A stretch of 35,692 nucleotides of DNA. Source: Marine Group II euryarchaeote MED-G33 (lineage in GTDB: Archaea; Thermoplasmatota; Poseidoniia; Poseidoniales; Thalassarchaeaceae). The position numbers and the translations under genes were made by a program. The stretch covers positions 1 through 35,692 of the forward strand of contig NTJU01000004.1 of assembly GCA_002457195.1 (NCBI GenBank), in the 5' to 3' direction. Of this stretch, positions 16,380 to 23,898 are shown piece by piece. How positions within the stretch are numbered: position 1 is the first letter of the stretch; each line of letters begins with the position of its first letter. The notes beneath the pieces are model-generated. The model was not told the origin of the DNA. It worked only from the letters and a program-made list of their open reading frames with translations, and searched no databases.

Positions 16380-16451
16380 TGAGGGTGCCCGGAGTCGAAC
16401 CGGGATCCAGGGGTTCGAAACCCCCGATGCTATCCGTTACACCACACCCCC
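16380..16451 (-). tRNA. tRNA-Arg (anticodon UCG)
   Basis: GGGGGTGTGGTGTAACGGATAGCATC GGGGG TTTCGAA CCCCT GGATCCCGGTTCGACTCCGGGCACCCTC; acceptor, anticodon and T arms pair; no encoded CCA. Confidence 0.92.
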
Positions 16452-16458
16452 AAGAAGC

Positions 16459-16483
16459 GGGCGTTATCGAAAAGAAAACGCCC
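16459..16483. repeat. Inverted repeat GGGCGTT-11 nt-AACGCCC upstream of the tRNA pair
   Basis: Seven-bp arms read directly. Confidence 0.7.
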
Positions 16484-16519
16484 CCCGGTTTAGAGCCAAG
16501 AGAGGGGTATAACGCGGGA

Positions 16520-16936
16520 TTACAAGGTTTCGAATGCACGCTCATAGGATCGAACTCGACAGCGATGTCGATCCCACCTACTGAACTGTTCCATGTGCAT
16601 TTGACTCACCTTTTCCTCGCAGCAAAACCCCATAAGTGGGTCACCTTTATCAAACTTACGTTTTCCTGTTAGTTTTTCTGAAAACACCTTGGTAAATTCA
16701 TTTTTAGAGCGATTAACCATTTTACCCGTAGGGTAATTATCCACCCAAGTCCACTTTTTTGTTGATTTTAACAAATCAGTGACCACCCGAGCCAACTTCG
16801 TGCCAACAGGTGATACAGGCATAACCGGTCTGACTGAATCCAATGTCTTCTTCCAACCAATGGGCCGCACAAACCCAGCCATCACCCATGCATAGATATC
16901 CTGTACATTTGTGCTCGACAAGACCATCGCAATCAT
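16520..16936 (-). CDS. Uncharacterised basic/Cys-containing protein; 5' boundary uncertain
   Basis: The ORF overlaps the upstream zinc-finger ORF by about 160 nt; the real start may be an internal GTG/ATG near the upstream stop (VVTDLLKSTKKW... or MVNRSKNEF...). Confidence 0.4.
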   Translation of the reverse strand: MIAMVLSSTNVQDIYAWVMAGFVRPIGWKKTLDSVRPVMPVSPVGTKLARVVTDLLKSTKKWTWVDNYPTGKMVNRSKNEFTKVFSEKLTGKRKFDKGDPLMGFCCEEKVSQMHMEQFSRWDRHRCRVRSYERAFETL

Positions 16937-17123
16937 CGATCTGGCAATACTTCGGTTGACTGATTACAGTTTCATATTGACCTTTGCAAGTCGTACAAGG
17001 TAGATGATATCTCCAGGGATGTTTACCCGATTTATTTTCTTTCCAATGTACAGTCCTACCCCTTACACAATCAGGGCATATCACAGTTTTTTCAATCCAT
17101 TCCTCATTCTCTTTTTCACTCAT
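16776..17123 (-). CDS. Small Cys-rich zinc-binding protein
   Basis: VICPDCVRG, LPCTTCKG, YCQIDDCDG, CTGYLCMGDGWVCAAH, YACITCWH. ATG at 17123 overlaps the SprT-like gene's TAA (TAATG). Confidence 0.65.
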   Translation of the reverse strand: MSEKENEEWIEKTVICPDCVRGRTVHWKENKSGKHPWRYHLPCTTCKGQYETVISQPKYCQIDDCDGLVEHKCTGYLCMGDGWVCAAHWLEEDIGFSQTGYACITCWHEVGSGGH

Positions 17124-17662
17124 TATTCCACCTCTATCCATCCTCTATCAGTTGCATTTGGTTTCCTTTTACCGAAGCCAAACCCCCAAAAGTTATGGAA
17201 CATTCTCGCATAATTATCTCTCGAATAAAAGAAGTAAATGCCATACTCTGCGTTCATTTCTCTTTCCATTTTTCTAAACATAGAACCATGGCCATCTGTG
17301 TTGATTTTGAAGTAGTGATGAAAATAGTGATGAATGAATTCATGGATGACTGTATGGACTCTTTCTGCAACCTGATACCTATGCTTGATTTTAATCGGAA
17401 TTGATCTATCATTGCCAGAGATTCTGCATTTTTGTCCATCAAATGCAATATACCTTACAAACTCATCTGATTTATCATCCTGAGCCCACCAAAAGGCGCA
17501 GGCCCAAACACCAGCTCCAGCAAACCATTCCACCCAACTCTTGGACTTCACGATCACTTTGATTGCTGGCACGTCATACTCAATGCACATCTGATTAACA
17601 AATGCTTGAACCTCTGAGCAACTGTCAATCTTAGGCCATTTCTTTATTTTTGATTTCCACAT
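17123..17662 (-). CDS. SprT-like zinc metalloprotease
   Basis: VHTVIHEFIHHYFHHYFKINTDGHGSMFRKMEREMNAEYGIYF: HExxH followed by HGxxF. Coordinates as in the ORF track; my own hand count of the 5' end differed by about 2 nt. Confidence 0.75.
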   Translation of the reverse strand: MWKSKIKKWPKIDSCSEVQAFVNQMCIEYDVPAIKVIVKSKSWVEWFAGAGVWACAFWWAQDDKSDEFVRYIAFDGQKCRISGNDRSIPIKIKHRYQVAERVHTVIHEFIHHYFHHYFKINTDGHGSMFRKMEREMNAEYGIYFFYSRDNYARMFHNFWGFGFGKRKPNATDRGWIEVE

Positions 17663-17686
17663 ATCTGGCCGATATATGTGCTAATA

Positions 17687-17694
17687 TTTAAACT
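17687..17694 (-). promoter_or_regulatory. Candidate TATA box for the SprT-like gene
   Basis: TTTAAATA about 28 nt upstream of the start codon. Confidence 0.45.
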
Positions 17695-17742
17695 TTTCGT
17701 AACATTTTACAGTTTTAGGGGCTTAATTGACCCTTAATTGCA

Positions 17743-20700
17743 TCAATTGACTTGGAAGGAAATCCCAGCCCCATCTACATCGAAGGATTCTGAACCTTCA
17801 GGTGGTTGACCCCCCTGGTCTAGGATTGCAGCCTTGGCTCGCACCTCAGATACGATGTGATCCCAATCTCCACCGAGCAACTCAGGGTTGTTTTCATCGA
17901 GCCAAACAGAAAGGGAAATGGTTGCATCTACATCAAGATCCAAATCCTTGCGCTTTTGCTGAACGCGACGGATAATCTCACGAGCAAGACCCATGGATAG
18001 CAACTCATCGGTGACCGTCATGTCAAGCACCAATGTGACATCGCTGTCTTCGGCAGTCATGGCGGCAAAGCCTTCGCGCTCAACGCGCCTGACTTCGACA
18101 TCAATCGGTTCCAACTCAAAGCCCGCAATGATGCATCTGCCATTCTGAATATCATCCCACAATGCTTCGGGATCTGCTTCTGCGAGAGCGGCCATCACCT
18201 TGGGCAAGTCTTGCCGACATTTGCGTCCGAGCGTTTTGCGATTGGGTGCAACCTCGATGCGCTGGAAGCGATCAAGATCGTTTTCAGTTTGCAAATCAAG
18301 GACGTTGATTTCTTCGGCGAGAATCGGATAAAACTCATCGATTCCACTGGCACCAACCAGCCATCCCGTCTGACAGGGCAAGCGCTGACGATGATCGTTC
18401 TCAACACGGACCTTACGGCCAGCCTCAGCTAGATTACGAACCAGTTGCATGCGTGCCTCGAGGTCTGAATCTTGGTGCTGTGGTGTTGGCCAATCGGCGA
18501 GGTGAACACTCTCGCCCGTAAGGTTGCGATAGATTTCGTCCACCATGAATGGGGAGACTGGGGCGATTAGGCGGCATAGTGTAGTGAGGACATCGTGCAA
18601 TGTGTGTTGGCAAGCCAACTTGTCAGCACTGTCACCCTCATCCCACAATCGGCGACGACTTCGTCGGACATACCAGTTGGACAAATCGTTGACCACGAAT
18701 TCTTCCAAATCACGGCAGGCCTTGTGGAAATCCCAACCTTCGAATTGATCATGGTAGTCTGCTGCGACGGAATTGAGCTTAGACAAAATCCATCGATCCA
18801 ATGATGAACGACTTTCGACAGGGCAATCATTTGCTTCTGGATCGAAGTTGTCTAGCGCTGCATAATCAGCATGGAACCTGTAACAATTCCACAATGTGAG
18901 AAACATCTTGGCATAGGTTTCACGCACGCCATTAGGGTCGAATTTCATTGGATTCCAAGGCGCACCAGCAGTCACCATGTACCAGCGTGTGGCATCGGCA
19001 CCTTCTCGGTTGAAGTGATCCCATGGGTCGACAATATTACCCTTGGATTTGGACATCTTCTTGCCTTCTGCATCCAAGATGAGACCGAGAGACAAACAGC
19101 GCTTGTAGCAAATCGAATCGAACACGGTTGTACTGACTGCAAGCAAGGTGTAGAACCAACCTCGGGTCTGGTCCACCCCCTCGCAAATGTAGTCGATTGG
19201 GAAATTGTTCTCAAACTTCTCAGGATCATCGAACGGATGGTGCCACTGTGCGAATGAGGCGCACCCAGAATCGAACCAACAATCCATGACGAAGGGCTCG
19301 CGGTGCATCACATCTCCACTGTCAGTAACAAGAGTGTAGTCGTCGACGATTGGACGGTGTAAATCGACATCATCGGGGCAATCTGGATTGCTATGACCAG
19401 CTGCATTGGCCTTGGCAACTTCTGCCTGCAATTCTTCAATCGAACCGACACACTTCATTTCGCCAGAGGCGGAACGCCAAACGGGCAGAGGTGTGCCCCA
19501 ATATCGCTCGCGGGAAATCGCCCAATCCTTGACATTGCGCAACCATTCTCCAAAGCGGCCTTCGCCAACCCAATCGGGTGCCCATTCAACTTGATTATTG
19601 AATTCCAACAAGCGTTCCTTGACGGCAGTCATTCGAACAAACCAAGAGTCCATGGCGTAGTAGAGAAGAGGATGATCGGTTCGCCAACAGTGCGGGTATT
19701 CGTGAGCATATTCCTTCTCACGATAGAGGAGATTTGATTCCATCAAAATCTCCATGATGGTGTCATCACATTCCTTGACATAACGACCGTCAAGTTGGGA
19801 GTGTGTTCCTTTGAGGAAGGCACCATCCATCCCCACAGTGTGTTGTGCGGGAAGACCCACTTCCATTCCGAGATTGTAGTCATCCTCACCATACATGACC
19901 GCGGTGTGAACTACACCGGTTCCATCGGTGGTCGTGACCCAATCCGCCTCAAGGATGGTCCATGCGGTTTGTGAATCGCCTCTGTCAACCGCACCAGGGA
20001 AGAGAGGTTCGTAGGCCTTACCAACCAATTCAGAGCCGGGGAATTCTTCGAGGATTGTTGCATGGTGACGAATGACTTCCTTGAACAGGTCCTTGGCGAT
20101 GATTACCACCTCACCCACTTCAGCACCACCACGACCTTCCCAATTGTCTCCAGCTGGTTGGTCGATTCGAACTCGAACATAGGTCACATCGGGGCCAACG
20201 GCCAGACCAACGTTACCCGGTAGTGTCCAAGGCGTTGTAGTCCAAGCGAGGACTGAGGCGTCTTCATCGATGAGTTTGAATTTGACATAGACGGAAGGTT
20301 CGACCACTTCCTTGTAGCCGAGGGCAACTTCGTGACTGGAGTAAGATGTGCCCGTTTGTGGACAATATGGCAAAACCTTGTGACCTCTAAAGAGCAAATC
20401 CTTGTCGAACATTTGTTTCAATGCCCACCAGCAGGACTCGACGTAATTGTTGTGCAGTGTCACATAAGGATCATCCAAATCAACCCAGAATGCCATACGT
20501 TCAGTCATCTCTCTCCATGCTTGCTCATAGGTCCAGACACTGTTGCGACATTCTTCATTAAATTCAGCCATACCGAATGCTTCAATCGCTTCATTGCTCA
20601 TCAAATCTAGACGCTTCTGAACCTCAATTTCAACCGGCAACCCATGGGTGTCCCATCCTCCCTTTCGCTCGACGAAGTGACCTTCCATGGCCTTCCACCG

Positions 20701-20910
20701 ACAAACCAGATCTTTGTAGGTACGAGCGACGACGTGGTGAATGCCTGGTTTACCGTTCGCTGTCGGTGGACCTTCGAGGAAAATGAATGGCTTGCCATCC
20801 TTTCGAGAGGATACCTGCTGGCCGAATGTGTCCTCATCCCGCCAGGTCGCCATCAGCGACTCTTCGAGTGCAACAGGGTCTAGGTCGCCTGCAGCATTGG
20901 GGACTGCCAT
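17743..20910 (-). CDS. ileS: Isoleucyl-tRNA synthetase
   Basis: FLEGPPTANGKPGIHHVVARTYKD, GWDTHGLPVEIEV, EGVDQTRGWFYTLL, KKMSKSKGNIVDPWD. Confidence 0.95.
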   Translation of the reverse strand: MAVPNAAGDLDPVALEESLMATWRDEDTFGQQVSSRKDGKPFIFLEGPPTANGKPGIHHVVARTYKDLVCRWKAMEGHFVERKGGWDTHGLPVEIEVQKRLDLMSNEAIEAFGMAEFNEECRNSVWTYEQAWREMTERMAFWVDLDDPYVTLHNNYVESCWWALKQMFDKDLLFRGHKVLPYCPQTGTSYSSHEVALGYKEVVEPSVYVKFKLIDEDASVLAWTTTPWTLPGNVGLAVGPDVTYVRVRIDQPAGDNWEGRGGAEVGEVVIIAKDLFKEVIRHHATILEEFPGSELVGKAYEPLFPGAVDRGDSQTAWTILEADWVTTTDGTGVVHTAVMYGEDDYNLGMEVGLPAQHTVGMDGAFLKGTHSQLDGRYVKECDDTIMEILMESNLLYREKEYAHEYPHCWRTDHPLLYYAMDSWFVRMTAVKERLLEFNNQVEWAPDWVGEGRFGEWLRNVKDWAISRERYWGTPLPVWRSASGEMKCVGSIEELQAEVAKANAAGHSNPDCPDDVDLHRPIVDDYTLVTDSGDVMHREPFVMDCWFDSGCASFAQWHHPFDDPEKFENNFPIDYICEGVDQTRGWFYTLLAVSTTVFDSICYKRCLSLGLILDAEGKKMSKSKGNIVDPWDHFNREGADATRWYMVTAGAPWNPMKFDPNGVRETYAKMFLTLWNCYRFHADYAALDNFDPEANDCPVESRSSLDRWILSKLNSVAADYHDQFEGWDFHKACRDLEEFVVNDLSNWYVRRSRRRLWDEGDSADKLACQHTLHDVLTTLCRLIAPVSPFMVDEIYRNLTGESVHLADWPTPQHQDSDLEARMQLVRNLAEAGRKVRVENDHRQRLPCQTGWLVGASGIDEFYPILAEEINVLDLQTENDLDRFQRIEVAPNRKTLGRKCRQDLPKVMAALAEADPEALWDDIQNGRCIIAGFELEPIDVEVRRVEREGFAAMTAEDSDVTLVLDMTVTDELLSMGLAREIIRRVQQKRKDLDLDVDATISLSVWLDENNPELLGGDWDHIVSEVRAKAAILDQGGQPPEGSESFDVDGAGISFQVN

Positions 20911-20916
20911 GTCTCT

Positions 20917-20933
20917 CGGGACCTATGGTCCCG
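20917..20933. repeat. Inverted repeat CGGGACC-TAT-GGTCCCG between divergent ileS and the HMA gene
   Basis: Seven-bp perfect arms, 6 nt upstream of the ileS ATG. Confidence 0.75.
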
Positions 20934-20983
20934 CTTTGAAGGGTGCGGCAGAGTTCAAACGCTACCGATTCTCCGCAAGGGTC

Positions 20984-21610
20984 ATGGAGACGGTCACTTA
21001 TGAGGTTGGAGGCATGTCTTGCCAAGGCTGTGTCGCCAATCTGACCTCTGCTCTAGAAGCGGTCGAAGGCGTCTCCTCGGTAGAAGTCGAAGTTGGCAGC
21101 GCGGTAATCCATCACGAAGGTGTGATTTCTGAGATCCTAGATGGCGCCATTACGGGTGCAGGATTTACCGTTGGCATGCCCGAATTCAATTGGGGTGATG
21201 GTGCGGTTTGGAAGCAGTCTGCTCACAATACAAAATGGTGTTTGGTCGGATGTAGTATCGGCGACTTTGGAACCATTGCTGCATTCCAGTTTATCTTCAT
21301 CAATTCAGGGTGGAGTGCAATGATGATCATGGCACTTGCAATGTTCAATGGAATCATGACTTCAATCGCATTGGAAACATTCATTCTCACGGGTCAGATG
21401 CCTTTCAAGGAAGCATTCCGTGTGGCAGTTGGCATGTCACTCATTTCGATGTTGGGCATGGAGGCGGCAATGAATATCGTTGACCTCATATTGACTGGCG
21501 GTGCCATGCTGACTTGGTGGGTCATCCCAATCATGCTGATTGCGGGATTCATAACGCCATGGCCATACAATTATTGGCGACTGAAGAAATATGGAATTTC
21601 TTGCCATTGA
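20984..21610 (+). CDS. HMA (heavy-metal-associated) domain fused to DUF4396-like membrane domain
   Basis: METVTYEVGGMSCQGCVANLTSALEAVEGVSSVEVEV; then NTKWCLVGCSIGDFGTI...FKEAFRVAVGMSLISMLGMEAAMNIVDL. ATG at 20984 preferred over the track start. Confidence 0.8.
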   Translation: METVTYEVGGMSCQGCVANLTSALEAVEGVSSVEVEVGSAVIHHEGVISEILDGAITGAGFTVGMPEFNWGDGAVWKQSAHNTKWCLVGCSIGDFGTIAAFQFIFINSGWSAMMIMALAMFNGIMTSIALETFILTGQMPFKEAFRVAVGMSLISMLGMEAAMNIVDLILTGGAMLTWWVIPIMLIAGFITPWPYNYWRLKKYGISCH

Positions 21611-22096
21611 TCAGTATTTGATGCCGAGTTTGTCGTAGATGAACGACATCAACCAAGCCGGCCCAATCATCAGGTATTGCAAATCCTCGAAGAATGACGG
21701 CTTTTGACCCTCGACTTTGTGTCCATAGAATTGACCGAGCCAAGCCAATACAAAGACGATGATACTGGTTTGCCAAAGCGGGAGTGCTGAAGATTCAACC
21801 GAAGATTCGTACATGTAACAGATTCCGTAACAAAATAAACACCAAATCGTCATTCCAACGGTCAGAGACATGGACAAACGCGCATAGAAAATGAACACTG
21901 GGATCAACATCAATGTGGCAAAGTTGACACATTGGTTCACAGCCATTGCCTCTGGAACGGGGACGCTCCAAAGCAATCCAACAATCGTCAAGAAAATCAA
22001 CGGAACAGCAATCCAGTGAATCTTTTTGTTCAAAGCATTTTGATGACTTTCGCCGTATCCGTCGAGCCAATCTTGCATTGTTCTCGTTTCGCCCAT
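21611..22096 (-). CDS. DUF962 / Mpo1-like membrane protein
   Basis: MQDWLDGYGESHQNALNKKIHWIAVPLIFLTIVGLLW...LAWLGQFYGHKVEGQKPSFFEDLQYLMIGPAWLM. Confidence 0.85.
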   Translation of the reverse strand: MGETRTMQDWLDGYGESHQNALNKKIHWIAVPLIFLTIVGLLWSVPVPEAMAVNQCVNFATLMLIPVFIFYARLSMSLTVGMTIWCLFCYGICYMYESSVESSALPLWQTSIIVFVLAWLGQFYGHKVEGQKPSFFEDLQYLMIGPAWLMSFIYDKLGIKY

Positions 22097-22170
22097 GGCT
22101 TCGTGGTGGGCTAGACAGTCCTTCAGGCCATCGACGCAACGTTGAATGGGGCGCAGCGTAAGGACGGTTC

Positions 22171-23847
22171 GTGACAGTCATCGCGTTGTTGCAGTTGGAC
22201 CCGACGGTCGGCGATATCGCTGGCAACGTTGCAATGGTTGAAGCGGCGGCTGCAAAGGCGGCAGTTGCAGGGGCCGAGATGGCCGTGGCCAGTGAGTTGG
22301 TGATCTCCGGATACCCGCCGCGTGACATGCTGATGGATGAGAGATTCGTATCGGCTTGTGAAGCGGCAGCAATGGCAGTCAATAGCCCGATTCCCTTGTT
22401 GATTGGCACCCCTCTTTCAGCCGAAAAAGATCGTCAAAAACCGTTCAATGGTGCCGTTCGTGTGGCTGATTCAAGAACGCCGAAAGTGGTTGGTCGCAAA
22501 CAATTGCTACCCACTTACGATGTCTTTGATGAAGGGCGATATTTCCAAGCGGATGATGCCCCTGGAATTGATCGCAGCCTGCAGGGAGTTTCGATTGGAA
22601 TCACCATCTGTGAAGATGCTTGGCAGCATATTGGCGAAGTGCCTTCGGATTATCCTGCCGATCCAATTGAACAATTGGCTACTTGGCAGCACCAAGGCGA
22701 GCCCATGGCAGCCAGTGTCAACCTCTCTTCTTCACCCTACCATCTGGCCAAAGAAGGAGTTCGAGCACGTCTAGTACGAAAAGCAGCATCCACATTGGGC
22801 CATCCCTTCTTACTCTGCAACCAAGTTGGTGGAAATGACGACCTGTTGTTCGATGGAAGAAGCATCGTTGGCTGGCCTGAGGGAACGGTTGTTCAGGGCC
22901 CCGCATGGTGCAGTGGAATTTTACTGGTTGATCTTGAGAAACCCGAAGCGGCACGATGGATTTCGCTGGATGAGGGTGAAGAGACAGAATTGCAAATCGT
23001 TGGCCCAGAATCGGAGCCAATCATGCCATCAAAAGGCCAAGATTTACTCTCTGCTGTCACACTGGGACTCGCAGATTATTGTCGTAAATCTGGAATCGGC
23101 AAGATTGTTCTAGGGATGAGCGGGGGGATTGATTCAGCCGTTTGTGCTGCGATTGCTTGCCAAGCAATTGGACCTGGAAATGTATTGGGACTCGCCATGC
23201 CATCCCGTCATTCTTCAGATCATTCGATTGAAGATGCCAAGGCCACTGCTGAAGCATTGGGCATGGAATTGCAGGTGTTACCCATCAATGAAATTCATGC
23301 GAGTGTGGATCAAACGTTGCATGATGAACTGGAGAATGGGCACTCTGTTGCCAAAGAAAACCTCCAGGCACGTATCCGCGGTACTCTCGTGATGGGAGCT
23401 GCCAATGCGAGAGGAGCGATGGCGATTGCAACCGGGAACAAGAGTGAGTTGGCCATGGGCTATTGTACGCTATATGGTGATATGAACGGAGGTTATGCAC
23501 CCCTTGGAGATCTCTACAAGACTGAGGTCTACGAGGTTGCCCATGCCATCAATGAAAATTCAAAGCCTGGGAATCCAATCACTGAATCCACCATGACAAA
23601 GCCCCCCTCTGCTGAATTGGCACCCGATCAGAAAGATGAGGACAATTTACCGCCCTATACGGTTCTAGACCCAATCTTGGAGGACTGGATTGAACTGGGT
23701 ATTCGCAATGATTCACCTCTCACCACAAGCGTGTTGTCACGCCTACATGCAAACGAACACAAGCGCTGGCAATTGTGCCCTGCACCACGTGTATCGAATC
23801 GTGCCTTCGGTCAGGGTTGGCGACAACCTCTGGCTTCGCGAAGATAA
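22171..23847 (+). CDS. nadE: Glutamine-dependent NAD+ synthetase
   Basis: N-terminal nitrilase-like GDIAGNVAMVE...ELVISGYPPRDML...GISICEDAW-like segment; C-terminal LGMSGGIDSAVCAAIA, GNKSELAMGYCTLYGDMNGGYAPLGDLYKTEVY. GTG start. Confidence 0.93.
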   Translation: MTVIALLQLDPTVGDIAGNVAMVEAAAAKAAVAGAEMAVASELVISGYPPRDMLMDERFVSACEAAAMAVNSPIPLLIGTPLSAEKDRQKPFNGAVRVADSRTPKVVGRKQLLPTYDVFDEGRYFQADDAPGIDRSLQGVSIGITICEDAWQHIGEVPSDYPADPIEQLATWQHQGEPMAASVNLSSSPYHLAKEGVRARLVRKAASTLGHPFLLCNQVGGNDDLLFDGRSIVGWPEGTVVQGPAWCSGILLVDLEKPEAARWISLDEGEETELQIVGPESEPIMPSKGQDLLSAVTLGLADYCRKSGIGKIVLGMSGGIDSAVCAAIACQAIGPGNVLGLAMPSRHSSDHSIEDAKATAEALGMELQVLPINEIHASVDQTLHDELENGHSVAKENLQARIRGTLVMGAANARGAMAIATGNKSELAMGYCTLYGDMNGGYAPLGDLYKTEVYEVAHAINENSKPGNPITESTMTKPPSAELAPDQKDEDNLPPYTVLDPILEDWIELGIRNDSPLTTSVLSRLHANEHKRWQLCPAPRVSNRAFGQGWRQPLASRR

Positions 23848-23898
23848 CCGAGGAATAGACCCGCATCTTCATGGGCAAGTGCCGACCGGTTCACAGTG

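Noticed and set aside
15995-16672. Plus-strand 225-aa ORF across the tRNA genes
   Set aside because: Its sequence contains translated tRNA T-arms (LGFEPRSG, VPGVEPGSRG), so it is an artefact of antisense tRNA reading.
13100-17741. Integrase or att direct repeat at the putative island edges
   Set aside because: No tyrosine or serine recombinase motif seen, and no second copy of the tRNA-Arg 3' end found by eye; overlapping stop codons at 13109-13112 argue against a clean recent insertion there.
21795-22409. 204-aa minus ORF overlapping nadE and DUF962 genes
   Set aside because: Antisense/out of frame to two well-supported genes; Ala-rich shadow of the nadE N-terminus.
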